DNA of 50,394 nt from JAYFQF01 sp034927285 (GCA_034927285.1 JAYFQF010000052.1:1-50394), one strand, 5' to 3'; numbered from the stretch's first letter, positions 7,601-15,911 are shown. Notes: a model not told the origin generated them from the sequence alone. Translations and numbers: made by a program.

Positions 7601-8599
7601 CTATCCCCTGCGCAGTGTGATCAGGTTCAATTCCGGAGTATTGAACACCCGGAAATTTAATATCCGGATCCCAAAGCCGGCGCCCAGGCCGGCGCTGATA
7701 TATTGGGGAATCCCATTGACCTGGCTTAGCCCCATCACGTCTTTTTGATCGGGAAACCAGACGCCCTGGCCGCCGTTGGCGCCGGGAAGGTAAAGGGCGC
7801 CATATCCGGGAATCCGGTACTGTCCGCCATGATAGTGGCCCGCCAGGATCAGGCTGTAGTCCAGATGGCCCATACTCTGCCACTGATCCTCCGTCAGATC
7901 GGTGGGGAAAGGCAAATGGGTCAAGAGGATTTTTATCTCGCCGTTATCCTTCAGCCTGTTCAGCCATTCCCGGCTGCTTTGGCCGTATGCTTTCATCAAA
8001 GCCAGGCTGTCGGCGCCGCCGGCCGCCGTCTCATCCAGGCCGTCATAGCCGGCCTTAAGGCCGGCTTCGCTAAGCTCCGGCACGATCCAGATCCTCTGTC
8101 CTGTCTGCTGGAGGGCATAGGGCTCCAGCAAAACTTTGCAGCCATATTCCGGAGCGCTGAGGATTTCCCCCATCTCCGTCAGCCGGCCTGTTCTCGAACC
8201 TCCCTTGCTTTCCATGGCATAAGGCCCCGTATTTCCGTCCACCCAAAACAGCAGCTCACGGTTTTGCATCCCATTAATCAGCGTCAATACGGCGGCGGAT
8301 TCCTTGGCATTGCTGCTTTCATACAGGTTCATGTCTCCGGTAAAGGCCGCCATATCATAATCCAGGCGGTTTACGGCGTTGATCAGCTTCAGCTGTTTTT
8401 TATCGAAAAACTTTCCGTGAAGATCGGAAATTTGTAAAATCGTAAACCCGTCAAAAGCTTCCGGCAGGTTTTCCAGGAAGATCTCCTGCTTTGCCACATG
8501 GATCTGGCTGTTATCATAACCGATATAGACTCCCAGGCTGATGAAAACCAAAAGCAGCAGCCCCAGAATTCTTTTCCCCGTATTCCCTTTCTTTGCCAT
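7601..8599 (-). CDS. Membrane-anchored metallophosphoesterase, altered GNH motif
   Basis: A 332-residue protein with an N-terminal membrane anchor (about residues 10-27) and a calcineurin-like phosphoesterase domain facing outward, related to YkuE-type enzymes. Metal-ligand motifs are visible: ISDLHG (57-62), GDM (88-90), THLP (227-230) and GHYHGGQ (254-260). The central GNH[D/E] motif reads DGNTG (121-125): the Asn is kept but the histidine, usually the active-site acid, is threonine. The enzyme may be inactive or changed in specificity. The gene stands alone on the minus strand; GAGAGGG before the ATG is an acceptable ribosome site. The substrate cannot be told. Confidence 0.85.
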   Translation of the reverse strand: MAKKGNTGKRILGLLLLVFISLGVYIGYDNSQIHVAKQEIFLENLPEAFDGFTILQISDLHGKFFDKKQLKLINAVNRLDYDMAAFTGDMNLYESSNAKESAAVLTLINGMQNRELLFWVDGNTGPYAMESKGGSRTGRLTEMGEILSAPEYGCKVLLEPYALQQTGQRIWIVPELSEAGLKAGYDGLDETAAGGADSLALMKAYGQSSREWLNRLKDNGEIKILLTHLPFPTDLTEDQWQSMGHLDYSLILAGHYHGGQYRIPGYGALYLPGANGGQGVWFPDQKDVMGLSQVNGIPQYISAGLGAGFGIRILNFRVFNTPELNLITLRRG

Positions 8600-9051
8600 A
8601 TTCCCTCTCCCGTATCCGCCGATAAAATTTCTGTTTTTCAGCAGGCGGCTCCTCCGCCCGCTGCCGGCTTTTTCAAATTGTAAACATTAAAGCCGCTTGA
8701 ATGCCGGCTCTTGCCGCGCGCAGGCGGCTCTTTTTTCCCTGTATGAAAGAAATTATAACATTACCGGGAAAAAAGCAAATATATTTTTTATTATTTTTCT
8801 CTAAAACGGGCAGGAGGGCGCCTTGCCGCCCGAAAAAGCCGCCTCACCGTTTTCTCTGACGGCAAGGCGGCCCGGCACAGTCAATATTATTTTTTCGTTG
8901 TTCAAATTCCGGCTTTACTGACGGACCGGTTTTACCGGCAGGTCAGGCTTTGCCCCAGATTAGGCTCCACCGGGTTGGCCCTGCTTATCCGGCGAGTTAG
9001 GCTTTACAGGCAGGGTTCCGCTTTTCCGGCGGGTCCCGCTTTGCCAACAGT
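8600..9051. other. Intergenic region with hairpins
   Basis: No gene seen. It holds GC-rich hairpins in the leader of the metallophosphoesterase gene (for example CAGCAGGCGG / CCGCCCGCTG at about 8639-8663, and AAGCCGC / GCGGCT at about 8691-8733 followed on the plus strand by TTTTTT), the terminator at 8833-8870 and part of the tandem repeat from 8908. Confidence 0.4.
8833..8870 (-). terminator. Terminator of the ferredoxin/NapH-like operon
   Basis: On the minus strand CCGCCT-TG-CCGT pairs with ACGG-TG-AGGCGG around CAGAGAAA, with a two-base internal mismatch, and is followed by CTTTTTC. It is about 180 bp downstream of the NapH-like gene, which reads toward it. Confidence 0.6.
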
Positions 9052-9082
9052 TCAGGCTTTTCCGGCGGGTCCTGTTTTGCCG
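8908..9082. repeat. Degenerate 17-19 bp tandem repeats at gene 3' end
   Basis: About ten units resembling GGCTTTTCCGGCGGGTC follow each other (for example GGCTTTACAGGCAGGGTT, CCGCTTTTCCGGCGGGTC, GGCTTTTCCGGCGGGTC). The array extends from the intergenic gap into the last codons of the NapH-like gene, where it writes the GKTGPAGKA tail of the protein. Confidence 0.55.
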
Positions 9083-9660
9083 GCCGCTTTCATCCGGCAG
9101 ATCCCCTGGGTCATGGTGCCCATGGGGCAATACACACACCAGCTCCGGGGCTTATACAAGGCCATGGTTAAAAAGCCCAGGACTGTGGAGGTCAGCATCA
9201 CGCTGTAAAATCCGAAGGAAAACTGGGCGGCCCAGCCGGGCACGAATCCTTTGGCGGCGCCCGCCCATTGCCAGGGCAGCCGCAAGGTCCACAGCAGCGT
9301 CACCACTTCCTTCAACTCCCGGGCCCCACGGAAAACCAGATAAGTATTAAACAACATAGAAAAAAACATGGCCATAAAAAAGGCCAGAAAGCCGTATCGG
9401 AAGCCGGCGGACCTCATCCACAGGGGAATATTCCTGCCCCGGGACAGGCCAAGCCTGCCCCCCACCAGCTGAAACAACTGGCCTCTGCCGCAATAATCGT
9501 TGCAATATGCTTTGCTGCCGTTGATCAAAGCGATCAAAAGCGGCGTGATAAAGCAGATCAGCCCCAGCCAGGCAAAAAGGATATTCACCGTGCCTAAGAT
9601 AAGATAAATCAGCGAGGCGATCCACAGATAATCCTGCCAGCGTGCCTTTTTTTCTTTCAT
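9052..9660 (-). CDS. NapH/CcoG-like 4Fe-4S membrane protein
   Basis: A 202-residue membrane protein with about four hydrophobic segments and two cysteine motifs typical of polyferredoxin-like membrane proteins: YCNDYCGRGQ near residue 60 and CVYCPMGTMTQ near 180 (PF12801-like). Such proteins pass electrons across or along the membrane; no partner oxidase or reductase lies beside it. The start ATG 9660 is chosen for its GGAGG ribosome site. Its ATG overlaps the stop of the ferredoxin gene by one base, so the two are a coupled pair. The last residues come from a tandem-repeat array. Confidence 0.75.
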   Translation of the reverse strand: MKEKKARWQDYLWIASLIYLILGTVNILFAWLGLICFITPLLIALINGSKAYCNDYCGRGQLFQLVGGRLGLSRGRNIPLWMRSAGFRYGFLAFFMAMFFSMLFNTYLVFRGARELKEVVTLLWTLRLPWQWAGAAKGFVPGWAAQFSFGFYSVMLTSTVLGFLTMALYKPRSWCVYCPMGTMTQGICRMKAAGKTGPAGKA

Positions 9661-9863
9661 CAGACCGCCTCCTTTTCCGCCAAGGCCAGAACTCCCGCCG
9701 GACAGGCCAGGCTGCAGCCGCCGCAGCCGACACATTTTTCTATATCAATCCGGGCGGTGACGCCCCGGTAAATGTCGACGGCTCCCACAGGGCAGACTTT
9801 CCGGCAGCAGCCGCAGGCTACGCAGCCCAATTCCAGGCGGGCAATTTTTCTGATTTTCTTCAT
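9660..9863 (-). CDS. 2[4Fe-4S] ferredoxin
   Basis: A 67-residue bacterial ferredoxin with two clusters: CVACGCCRKVCPVGA and CVGCGGCSLACPAGV, both the full C-x2-C-x2-C-x3-CP pattern. The start at ATG 9863 follows GGGAGG; an upstream start is possible but unsupported. It is the first gene of a pair with the NapH-like membrane protein and would feed or drain its electrons. It is divergent from the Crp/Fnr regulator, a likely controller. Confidence 0.85.
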   Translation of the reverse strand: MKKIRKIARLELGCVACGCCRKVCPVGAVDIYRGVTARIDIEKCVGCGGCSLACPAGVLALAEKEAV

Positions 9864-9880
9864 TTTTTCCTCCCGGGAAT

Positions 9881-9909
9881 TTGTTTTACTTTCCATTCTG
9901 CGCTACAAT
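9881..9909 (+). promoter_or_regulatory. Probable promoter of the Crp/Fnr gene
   Basis: TTGTTT (9881-9886) and TACAAT (9904-9909) are separated by 17 bp, and the ATG is at 9947 after GGAGG. The -35 is weak (3 of 6), as would suit a regulated promoter in a divergent intergenic region of only 83 bp. Confidence 0.5.
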
Positions 9910-9946
9910 AGGTCTGTCTGAGTTACGCAAAAAACGGAGGTGCTCT

Positions 9947-10612
9947 ATGGAAACCCCTGCTGCTTTTTTTGCCCGTTCCCTCCCCTTTTGGCCGGACCTG
10001 CCGGAAAAGGCCAGGGAGCAAATCCTGCAAAAAGTCATAAAAAAAACCTTTCCCCAAGGAGAACGCCTGTATTATGGCGGCGGGGAATGTGCCGGCCTGG
10101 AACTGGTGAACTCCGGCCGCGTCCGGGTATTTATCACTTCTCCCTCCGGCGGCGAGATCACCCTGTACCGCCTTTTGCCCCAGGACGTTTGTATTCTCAG
10201 CGCTTCCTGTATGATCCGGGGTCTGGATGTGGAGATTCAGATGGAAATGGAGCAGGATTCCACCATTTATATTTTGCCGGAAAATATTTTCGAGGCCATG
10301 AATCAGGAGTATCCGGCCATCAAAAATTTTACTTTGGAAATGGTTTCCTCCCGCTTTTCCGATGTGATGTGGATCATGAATCAATTAGTTTTTTCCAATA
10401 CCGGCAGCCGGCTGGCCCAGGCGGTGCTGGAGCATGGCCGCCTGGCCGGCAGCGACTCATTTCCGGTCACCCACGACAGCCTGGCCAGGGATCTGGGCAC
10501 GGCCCGGGAAGTGGTCACCCGGCTGTTGAAACAATTCCAGGAAGACGGTCTGGTGACCCTGGGCCGGGGCCGCATCGCCATAAAGGATCCCGCCCGGCTG
10601 GCAAAACTATAG
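9947..10612 (+). CDS. Crp/Fnr family transcription regulator
   Basis: A 221-residue regulator with an N-terminal cyclic-nucleotide-binding-type beta barrel (about residues 15-125), a long dimerisation helix (about 125-150) and a C-terminal winged helix (HDSLARDLGTAREVVTRLLK) of the Crp/Fnr type. Cysteines in CILSASC (about 85-91) could sense redox state, but the N-terminal Fnr cluster cysteines are absent. The start ATG 9947 has GGAGG seven bases upstream. It is divergent from ferredoxin/NapH-like genes and next to thioredoxin, which suggests control of a redox or oxidative response. Confidence 0.88.
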   Translation: METPAAFFARSLPFWPDLPEKAREQILQKVIKKTFPQGERLYYGGGECAGLELVNSGRVRVFITSPSGGEITLYRLLPQDVCILSASCMIRGLDVEIQMEMEQDSTIYILPENIFEAMNQEYPAIKNFTLEMVSSRFSDVMWIMNQLVFSNTGSRLAQAVLEHGRLAGSDSFPVTHDSLARDLGTAREVVTRLLKQFQEDGLVTLGRGRIAIKDPARLAKL

Positions 10613-10786
10613 ACTGGACATTTCCGCCGGTCGGCCGGTTTTATCCTCTTCCTTAAGCCGTCACCGGTCTCCTCTGACCTTACTGTCTCGTTCAGTCCGG
10701 ACACCGGACCGGATGCCGGTTTTCCCGGACGCAAAATCCGGCCGGGGCCGGCCAAAGCCTGCCGGGGCCGGACTCTGCCGGCGTCT

Positions 10787-11098
10787 TCAGATCGCCAGCA
10801 TTCTTTTCAGGCTTTCCTTGTCTTTTACGCCCACGGAGCGGTTGATTTCTTTGCCGTCTTTCAGCACGACCACCGTAGGAATGGAAAACACGGAAAAAGC
10901 GGCAGCCAGTTCTTCCTGTTCGTCTATATTTACCTTACCGATTAAGGCCGCATCGCCTATTTCCCGGGACAGATCCTCCAAAATGGGAGAAAACATTTTG
11001 CAGGGGCCGCACCAGGGCGCCCAGAAGTCAATCAGCACCGGCTGCTCCGCATTCAATACTTCCTGCTGAAAATTATCTTTTGTAATGATTTTTGCCAT
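10787..11098 (-). CDS. trxA: Thioredoxin
   Basis: A 103-residue thioredoxin with the active site WAPWCGPC (Cys 30 and 33), the cis-proline segment SIPTVVVL and the usual length. It reduces protein disulfides in the cytoplasm. The ATG at 11098 follows GAGGTGAGGG. No thioredoxin reductase lies in the window. It is convergent with the Crp/Fnr gene. Confidence 0.93.
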   Translation of the reverse strand: MAKIITKDNFQQEVLNAEQPVLIDFWAPWCGPCKMFSPILEDLSREIGDAALIGKVNIDEQEELAAAFSVFSIPTVVVLKDGKEINRSVGVKDKESLKRMLAI

Positions 11099-11318
11099 AA
11101 CCCTCACCTCTTTCATTGATTGACTTCAGTATAAAATATCCCTGTGCCGTTTACCGTGACAAAGTCACCAAATCTGCCGGCGGCGCCGCCGTCCATCCCG
11201 GTCCGGCCTGAAGCCCATTTTTTTATTGTATGCTTTTTCCGAATTAAATCCGATCTCTTTGAAATAAATTATCGGCGGCCAAAGACATCTTCTCTTTACC
11301 GCACGACTGCCAAGGAAA

Positions 11319-11390
11319 TAAAGAGCCGGCCGCGTTGGGATCAGAATTCATGATATAATGAGCCGCGCGAATTTCATCATCGTTCGGTAG
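11319..11390 (+). repeat. Dispersed intergenic repeat, copy 1
   Basis: AAAGAGCCGGCCGCGTT, then ATCAGAATTCATGATATAAT, then GCGCGAATTTCATCATCG. The same order of motifs occurs near 16,050-16,170, 26,776-26,876 and, reversed, 39,461-39,590. CATGAT at 11,349 and CATC at 11,378 are 29 bp apart, the phasing seen in the other copies. Confidence 0.7.
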
Positions 11391-11395
11391 TCAAA

Positions 11396-11436
11396 GGGCT
11401 GCTGCCGGGGAATTTCCCGGCAGCAGCCCTTTTTTT
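11396..11436 (+). terminator. Perfect 14-bp terminator hairpin
   Basis: GGGCTGCTGCCGGG (11,396-11,409) pairs perfectly with CCCGGCAGCAGCCC (11,416-11,429), followed by TTTTTTT. On the minus strand it is followed only by TTTGAC, so it works best for plus-strand transcripts, yet no plus-strand gene precedes it. It may serve as a two-way insulator at the end of the hydrogenase operon. Confidence 0.75.
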
Positions 11437-11576
11437 GCTTCATTATTTCGTTTTTTGCTTCCTTATTTATTCGTCCTTTGCTTTCTTCTTTGTTTTTTTC
11501 TGCGTCTTTTTTGCAATACCGCAAAGAGCGGTTTTCGCAGCTTACCCTGCGTTGGGGAATTCCCGCCGCCGGTTCC

Positions 11577-11828
11577 CTACTTCAGCAGCGGCAGCACCTT
11601 TTCTCTGAAATAAGTGCGGGTCTGCTGCACGGTAATCAGCTCCGGCTCGCCGTCGTTAAGACGGACGCTGACTCCGCCCTGACCGCAGTTTCCCATGCAG
11701 AAAACGCCTTTCAGCTCCACCTGGTCATGAAGGTTATTTTCCTCGATCATCTGCTGAAACATGGAAATCATATTGTAGGAACCCTTGATGTGGCAGGCGC
11801 TGCCGATACAGACACTCAAATTAACCAT
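11577..11828 (-). CDS. Small thioredoxin-like [2Fe-2S] protein of the hyd operon
   Basis: An 83-residue protein with the thioredoxin-like [2Fe-2S] ferredoxin pattern of NuoE C-termini: CIGSACHIKGS near residue 7 and CMGNCGQGG near 44. It begins within the last codons of hydA (8-bp overlap), so it is translated with it, and is the last gene of the hydrogenase operon. Role is inferred: an electron-carrying accessory subunit or partner of the hydrogenase. AAGGA before the ATG supports the start. Confidence 0.8.
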   Translation of the reverse strand: MVNLSVCIGSACHIKGSYNMISMFQQMIEENNLHDQVELKGVFCMGNCGQGGVSVRLNDGEPELITVQQTRTYFREKVLPLLK

Positions 11829-13524
11829 GGCTCTTTTCCTTTCCGGTATAGTCTACGTGCAGAAGCTTATGGACCTTACCTTTCAACGTGCCGGCATAAA
11901 CAGACATGATCACAGGATTTTCCTCAGAGCGCTTGATGCTGCTCATCTTATCCGCAGCGTACAGGCCCTGGCCCCGCAGTTCCTTGCCCTGCCTGGTGGT
12001 TGTGGGCTGGCCGGCGCCGGAGACGCAGCCGCCGGGGCAGGACATCACTTCAATCAAATGGTAAGAGGCTTCGCCCTTCTTCACCTTTTGAATCAAGTCC
12101 TCGGCATTTTTCAGTCCGCTGACCACGGCGATTTTCACATCCAGATCGCCGTATTTGACGGTAGCTTCCTTGACGCCCTCCATGCCCCGGACCCCGGTAA
12201 AGGCCAGGGCCTTCAGGTTGGCGGCGGATTTATCGGTGGAAACCCGCCGCAGCACGGCCTCGGTAACACCGCCGCTGACGCCGAAAATCACACCGGCGCC
12301 GGATAATGAGCCAAAGGGCATATCCACGGCTTCCGGCTCGATTTCCCGCATGACGATGCCGCTTTCCTTGATCATATGGATCAGTTCCTGAGTTGTGATC
12401 ACATAGTCGGTATAGGGCTGGCCGTTTTCGTCCGCGAACTCCGGCCGGGCGGCTTCAAATTTTTTCGCGGTGCAGGGCATGACGGCCACCACCACCAGCT
12501 TTTTGTGGGAATGCTTATATTCCTCCTTGATGATCGGGGAAAACATCTGCATCGGCGACTTGCAGGTGGAGATGTTTTCCAGCAGGTCGGGATGATTGAT
12601 TTCCGCGTAGCGTACCCAGGCGGGACAGCAGGAGGTAAATAGCGGCAGGGGTCCGCCGTTTTCCAGTCTGGCCAGGAATTCATTGGCTTCCTCCACCACC
12701 GTAAAGTCGGCGGCGGTGGAAGTATCAAAGACGAAATCGGCGCCCATCCTCCTGATGGCGGCCACGATCTTGCCCATGAGGTTTTCTCCCCAGGGCAGTC
12801 CGAATTTACCGCCTAAGCCCACCCGGACGGCGGGAGCGATCTGGAAGATCACCTTGGTATTGGGGTCGCTTAACGCTTCCCACACCTGACCCACGTCCCG
12901 TTTTACGGTAATGGCTCCGGTGGGGCAGACGGCGGCGCACTGACCGCAGCCCACGCAGTTGGATCCGGCGATGGGCTCGTCGAAAGCCGTGCTGACCTGG
13001 ATGTGGGAGCCGCGGAAAATAAAGTCGATGGCGCCTACATTCTGCACTTCATGGCACATCCGGACACAGTCGCCGCAAAGAATGCATTTGCTTTTGTCCC
13101 GGACGATGCACAGGGACGAATCGTCGATATCCGGCGCTCCTGCGGTATTGGGGAAACGCACTTCACTGATGCCGAAACGTTCCGATAGCTCCTGCAGCTT
13201 GCAGATGCCGTTTTTTTCGCAGGTGGTGCAGTCCCGGCAATGATTGGCCAGCAAAAGCTCTAAAATCATCTTCCGGTAGCGCTTCAGCCGGGGGGTGTTG
13301 GTATAGATCACCATGCCGTCTTTTGGCGGCGTGGAACAGGCGGCTTCAATGCTTCCCCGGTCGGTTTCCACTACGCACATCCGACAGGCGCCGTAAACCG
13401 AAAGCTCGGAATAGTAGCAGAACGTGGGCAGATCGATGCCGGCCTTGCGGACCAATGCCAGTAAATTTGCTTCGCCCTCAATCTGGACTGGTATATTGTC
13501 GATCATTACGATTCCCTTGTTCAT
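11821..13524 (-). CDS. hydA: [FeFe] hydrogenase large subunit HydA (bifurcating type)
   Basis: A 567-residue group A [FeFe] hydrogenase. In order: an N-terminal [2Fe-2S] domain (Cys 36, 47, 50, 63), a His-ligated [4Fe-4S] cluster (HCRDCTTCEKNGIC, from 95), two [4Fe-4S] clusters (CILCGDCVRMC at 147; CVGCGQCAAVCP at 190), then the H-cluster motifs TSCCPAW (297-303), MPCTAKKFE (349-357) and MSCPGGCVSGAGQP (494-507). The last differs slightly from the usual MACPGGCxxGGGQP. With HydB and HydC it should couple H2 to both NAD(H) and ferredoxin in the cytoplasm. The start follows AAAGGAGG that lies in the end of hydB. Maturases HydEFG are not in the window. Confidence 0.95.
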   Translation of the reverse strand: MNKGIVMIDNIPVQIEGEANLLALVRKAGIDLPTFCYYSELSVYGACRMCVVETDRGSIEAACSTPPKDGMVIYTNTPRLKRYRKMILELLLANHCRDCTTCEKNGICKLQELSERFGISEVRFPNTAGAPDIDDSSLCIVRDKSKCILCGDCVRMCHEVQNVGAIDFIFRGSHIQVSTAFDEPIAGSNCVGCGQCAAVCPTGAITVKRDVGQVWEALSDPNTKVIFQIAPAVRVGLGGKFGLPWGENLMGKIVAAIRRMGADFVFDTSTAADFTVVEEANEFLARLENGGPLPLFTSCCPAWVRYAEINHPDLLENISTCKSPMQMFSPIIKEEYKHSHKKLVVVAVMPCTAKKFEAARPEFADENGQPYTDYVITTQELIHMIKESGIVMREIEPEAVDMPFGSLSGAGVIFGVSGGVTEAVLRRVSTDKSAANLKALAFTGVRGMEGVKEATVKYGDLDVKIAVVSGLKNAEDLIQKVKKGEASYHLIEVMSCPGGCVSGAGQPTTTRQGKELRGQGLYAADKMSSIKRSEENPVIMSVYAGTLKGKVHKLLHVDYTGKEKSHG

Positions 13525-13528
13525 CAGA

Positions 13529-15403
13529 CTAGTCCTCCTTTACGGCCTTAAAGGCACAGCCCTCGGCGCAGGCTCCGCATTTAATGCACTTGCTTTCGTC
13601 AATGGTATACGGCTGCTTCAGCGTGCCGGAGATAGCGCCCACGGGGCAGATCCTGGCGCACTTGGAACAGCCTTTGCAAAGCTCCTTATCGATATAGATC
13701 CGCTTCAGCTTCTGACAGACCTTGGCGGGACACTTTTTATTGAAAATATGAGCCTCGTATTCATTACGGAAATATTTGATGGTGGACAGCACCGGGCTGG
13801 GAGCGGTTTTGCCCAGGCCGCAGAGAGCCGCCGAGGAAATAGTATCGGAAAGCTCCAGCAAAAGATCAATATCCCCCGGCTCTCCTTTGCCGGCCACGAT
13901 CCGCTCCATGATTTCCAGCATCCGGCGGGTGCCCTCCCGGCAGGGGATACATTTGCCGCAGGACTCGTTTTGCGTGAAGTTCATAAAGAACCTGGCCACT
14001 TCCACCATGCAGGTATGCTCATCCATGACCACCAGGCCGCCGGAGCCGATCATGGCCCCCACTTTTTTCAGCTGGTCAAAATCCAGCGGCAGATCCAGAT
14101 GCTCCTGGGTCAGACAGCCGCCGGAAGGGCCGCCGATCTGCACCGCCTTAAAACCCGCGCCGCCCCGCATGCCGCCGCCGATGTCAAAAATCACTTCCCG
14201 TAAGGTGGTGCCCATGGGAACTTCGATCAGTCCGGTGTTTTCAATATTTCCGGTCAGGGCAAAGGCCTTGGTCCCGGGACTGTTTTCCGGTCCGATGCTC
14301 TTATACCAGGCCGCGCCTTTATTGATGATCTGCGGTACGTTGGCAAAGGTCTCAACGTTATTCAACACGGTAGGCTTGTCATAGAGGCCATGCTCCACGG
14401 TGCGGGGAGGCTTGACTCTGGGAAAGCCCCGTTTCCCCTCGACGGAAGCGGTCAGCGCGCTGCCTTCACCGCAGACGAAAGCGCCGGCGCCGCGGACGAT
14501 ATGGAAATGAAAGGAGAAGCCCGTGCCCAGGATATCCCGGCCCAAAATCCCGCATTCCATGGCCTGATCAATGGCGTTCTGCAGCCGGCTCACCGCCAGG
14601 GGATATTCGGCCCGGACATAAATATAGCCTTCGGAGGCGCCGCAAGCCAGCCCGGCGATCAGCATGCCCTCCAGCATCCGGTGGGGGTCGCCTTCCATAA
14701 TGCTTCTGTCCATAAAGGCGCCGGGGTCTCCCTCATCGCCGTTACAGACCACATATTTCTGCTCCGCTTTCTGGCGCTTGACCTGAGACCATTTCCGGCC
14801 GGTGGGAAAACCGCCGCCCCCACGGCCCCGGAGATTGGATTCGCTGATTTCCTGGATGATTTCGTCGGGGGACAGATCAAAAAGAGCCTTTTCAAAAGCG
14901 GAGTAACCGCCGATGCCAAAATATTCTTTAATGGAAAGGGCGTCGATATGGCCGCAATGCTCCAGCACCAGCCGGGTCTGCTTCCGGTAAAAAGGGATCT
15001 CCTCCTGGCGGGGATAGATTTTCCCCTGCTTTTGGAAGGCCAGCCTTTCCACCAGCTTGTCTTTCACGATGGTTTCTTCGACTATCTCCTGACAGTCGGC
15101 CACCTTTACCTTTGTATAAAGCCAGCCCTGGGGTTCGATGCGGACCAAAGGCCCCATCTCGCAAAAACCATGACAGCCGCTTTTTTTCATTCCGATCAGT
15201 TCTTCATGGGGCTCGGCCTGAAGTTCCACGGAGCATTTCAGCCCCTTTTCCTCCATCAGGCGTTTCAGTTCGTCAAAAACCTCCAGTGAGCCGCTGGAAA
15301 CGCAGCCGGTGCCGCCGCATACCAAAATGCTCTTTTTCTCCGCGGCGATGGCTTTGGCGTAGACCTGACGGATGTTGATCAAATCCTGGCGATTCTTCAG
15401 CAT
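13529..15403 (-). CDS. hydB: Hydrogenase flavoprotein subunit HydB (NuoF-like)
   Basis: A 624-residue subunit of the electron-bifurcating hydrogenase. An N-terminal thioredoxin-like [2Fe-2S] domain (CGGTGCVSSGS near 29; GCHGFCEMGP near 77) is followed by the NuoF core with the FMN/NADH glycine-rich loop GRGGGGFPTG (193-202), a [4Fe-4S] site SCGKCIPCREG, and a C-terminal two-cluster ferredoxin (CKGCSKCARICPVG, CIKCGACAEGC). This is the site of NAD(H) chemistry and probably of bifurcation. It starts one base after hydC ends, with GGGGGAG upstream, and is directly followed by hydA. Confidence 0.95.
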   Translation of the reverse strand: MLKNRQDLINIRQVYAKAIAAEKKSILVCGGTGCVSSGSLEVFDELKRLMEEKGLKCSVELQAEPHEELIGMKKSGCHGFCEMGPLVRIEPQGWLYTKVKVADCQEIVEETIVKDKLVERLAFQKQGKIYPRQEEIPFYRKQTRLVLEHCGHIDALSIKEYFGIGGYSAFEKALFDLSPDEIIQEISESNLRGRGGGGFPTGRKWSQVKRQKAEQKYVVCNGDEGDPGAFMDRSIMEGDPHRMLEGMLIAGLACGASEGYIYVRAEYPLAVSRLQNAIDQAMECGILGRDILGTGFSFHFHIVRGAGAFVCGEGSALTASVEGKRGFPRVKPPRTVEHGLYDKPTVLNNVETFANVPQIINKGAAWYKSIGPENSPGTKAFALTGNIENTGLIEVPMGTTLREVIFDIGGGMRGGAGFKAVQIGGPSGGCLTQEHLDLPLDFDQLKKVGAMIGSGGLVVMDEHTCMVEVARFFMNFTQNESCGKCIPCREGTRRMLEIMERIVAGKGEPGDIDLLLELSDTISSAALCGLGKTAPSPVLSTIKYFRNEYEAHIFNKKCPAKVCQKLKRIYIDKELCKGCSKCARICPVGAISGTLKQPYTIDESKCIKCGACAEGCAFKAVKED

Positions 15404-15404
15404 A

Positions 15405-15881
15405 TTACAGCTCCCCCTTCAGTTCTTTCACTAATGCCGAGGCCTTATCCGGTGTCATCGCAGGATACACCTTATCGTTTACCGTCAGCACGGGAGCCAG
15501 CCCGCAGGCGCCAAGGCAGGATACGGTTTCTATGGTAAATCCAAGATCATCGGTGGTTTTCTTGGCCGCGGAGAGCCCCAATTCGCCGCGGAGCCTTTCC
15601 AGAATCGGCACCGACTTTCTTACGTGACAGGCGGTGCCGTCGCAGATCCGGATCACGTATTTTCCCTTGGGGACCAAAGAAAAGTTTTCATAAAAAGTCG
15701 CAATACTGAACACCTTCGCCCGACTCATCCCCAGCTTTTCGGCATAATATTCAAATGCCTCTCTCGGCAGATAATGATACTCTTCCTGGGTGTCCTGCAA
15801 AATGGCGATGATCTTTCCCGGGTCTCCATTATGCTTCTCTAAAATCGCATCCAGCTTTTTTTGATCGCAAACTTGGCTCAT
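15405..15881 (-). CDS. hydC: Hydrogenase subunit HydC (NuoE-like)
   Basis: A 158-residue NuoE-type subunit: a helical N-terminal half (LDAILEKHNGDPGKIIAIL, then LPREAFEYYAEKLGM) and a thioredoxin-like [2Fe-2S] half with CDGTACHVRKS and CLGACGLAP. It passes electrons from the flavin subunit. The start ATG 15881 follows AAGGAG. It is the first gene of the operon hydC-hydB-hydA-[2Fe-2S] protein and sits 30 bp behind a near-consensus promoter. Confidence 0.95.
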   Translation of the reverse strand: MSQVCDQKKLDAILEKHNGDPGKIIAILQDTQEEYHYLPREAFEYYAEKLGMSRAKVFSIATFYENFSLVPKGKYVIRICDGTACHVRKSVPILERLRGELGLSAAKKTTDDLGFTIETVSCLGACGLAPVLTVNDKVYPAMTPDKASALVKELKGEL

Positions 15882-15911
15882 GGTAAAACTCCTTCCCAAA
15901 GAATCAATTCC

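Larger units (their letters stand above)
11099..11576. other. Intergenic region, no gene
   Basis: About 480 bp between thioredoxin and the hydrogenase operon end. It contains one copy of the dispersed repeat (11,319-11,390) and a strong terminator hairpin (11,396-11,436). I see no coding content. Confidence 0.5.

Noticed and set aside
9940..10656. A 238-codon plus-strand frame overlapping the Crp/Fnr gene
   Set aside because: It is another frame of the same DNA; its product is rich in Pro, Gly and Arg, as expected for a shadow, while the 9,947 frame has a full Crp/Fnr domain set.
12155..14384. Long plus-strand frames opposite hydA and hydB
   Set aside because: They mirror GC-rich coding sequence of well-recognised genes, lack ribosome sites and domain motifs, and end where codon bias of the real frame changes.
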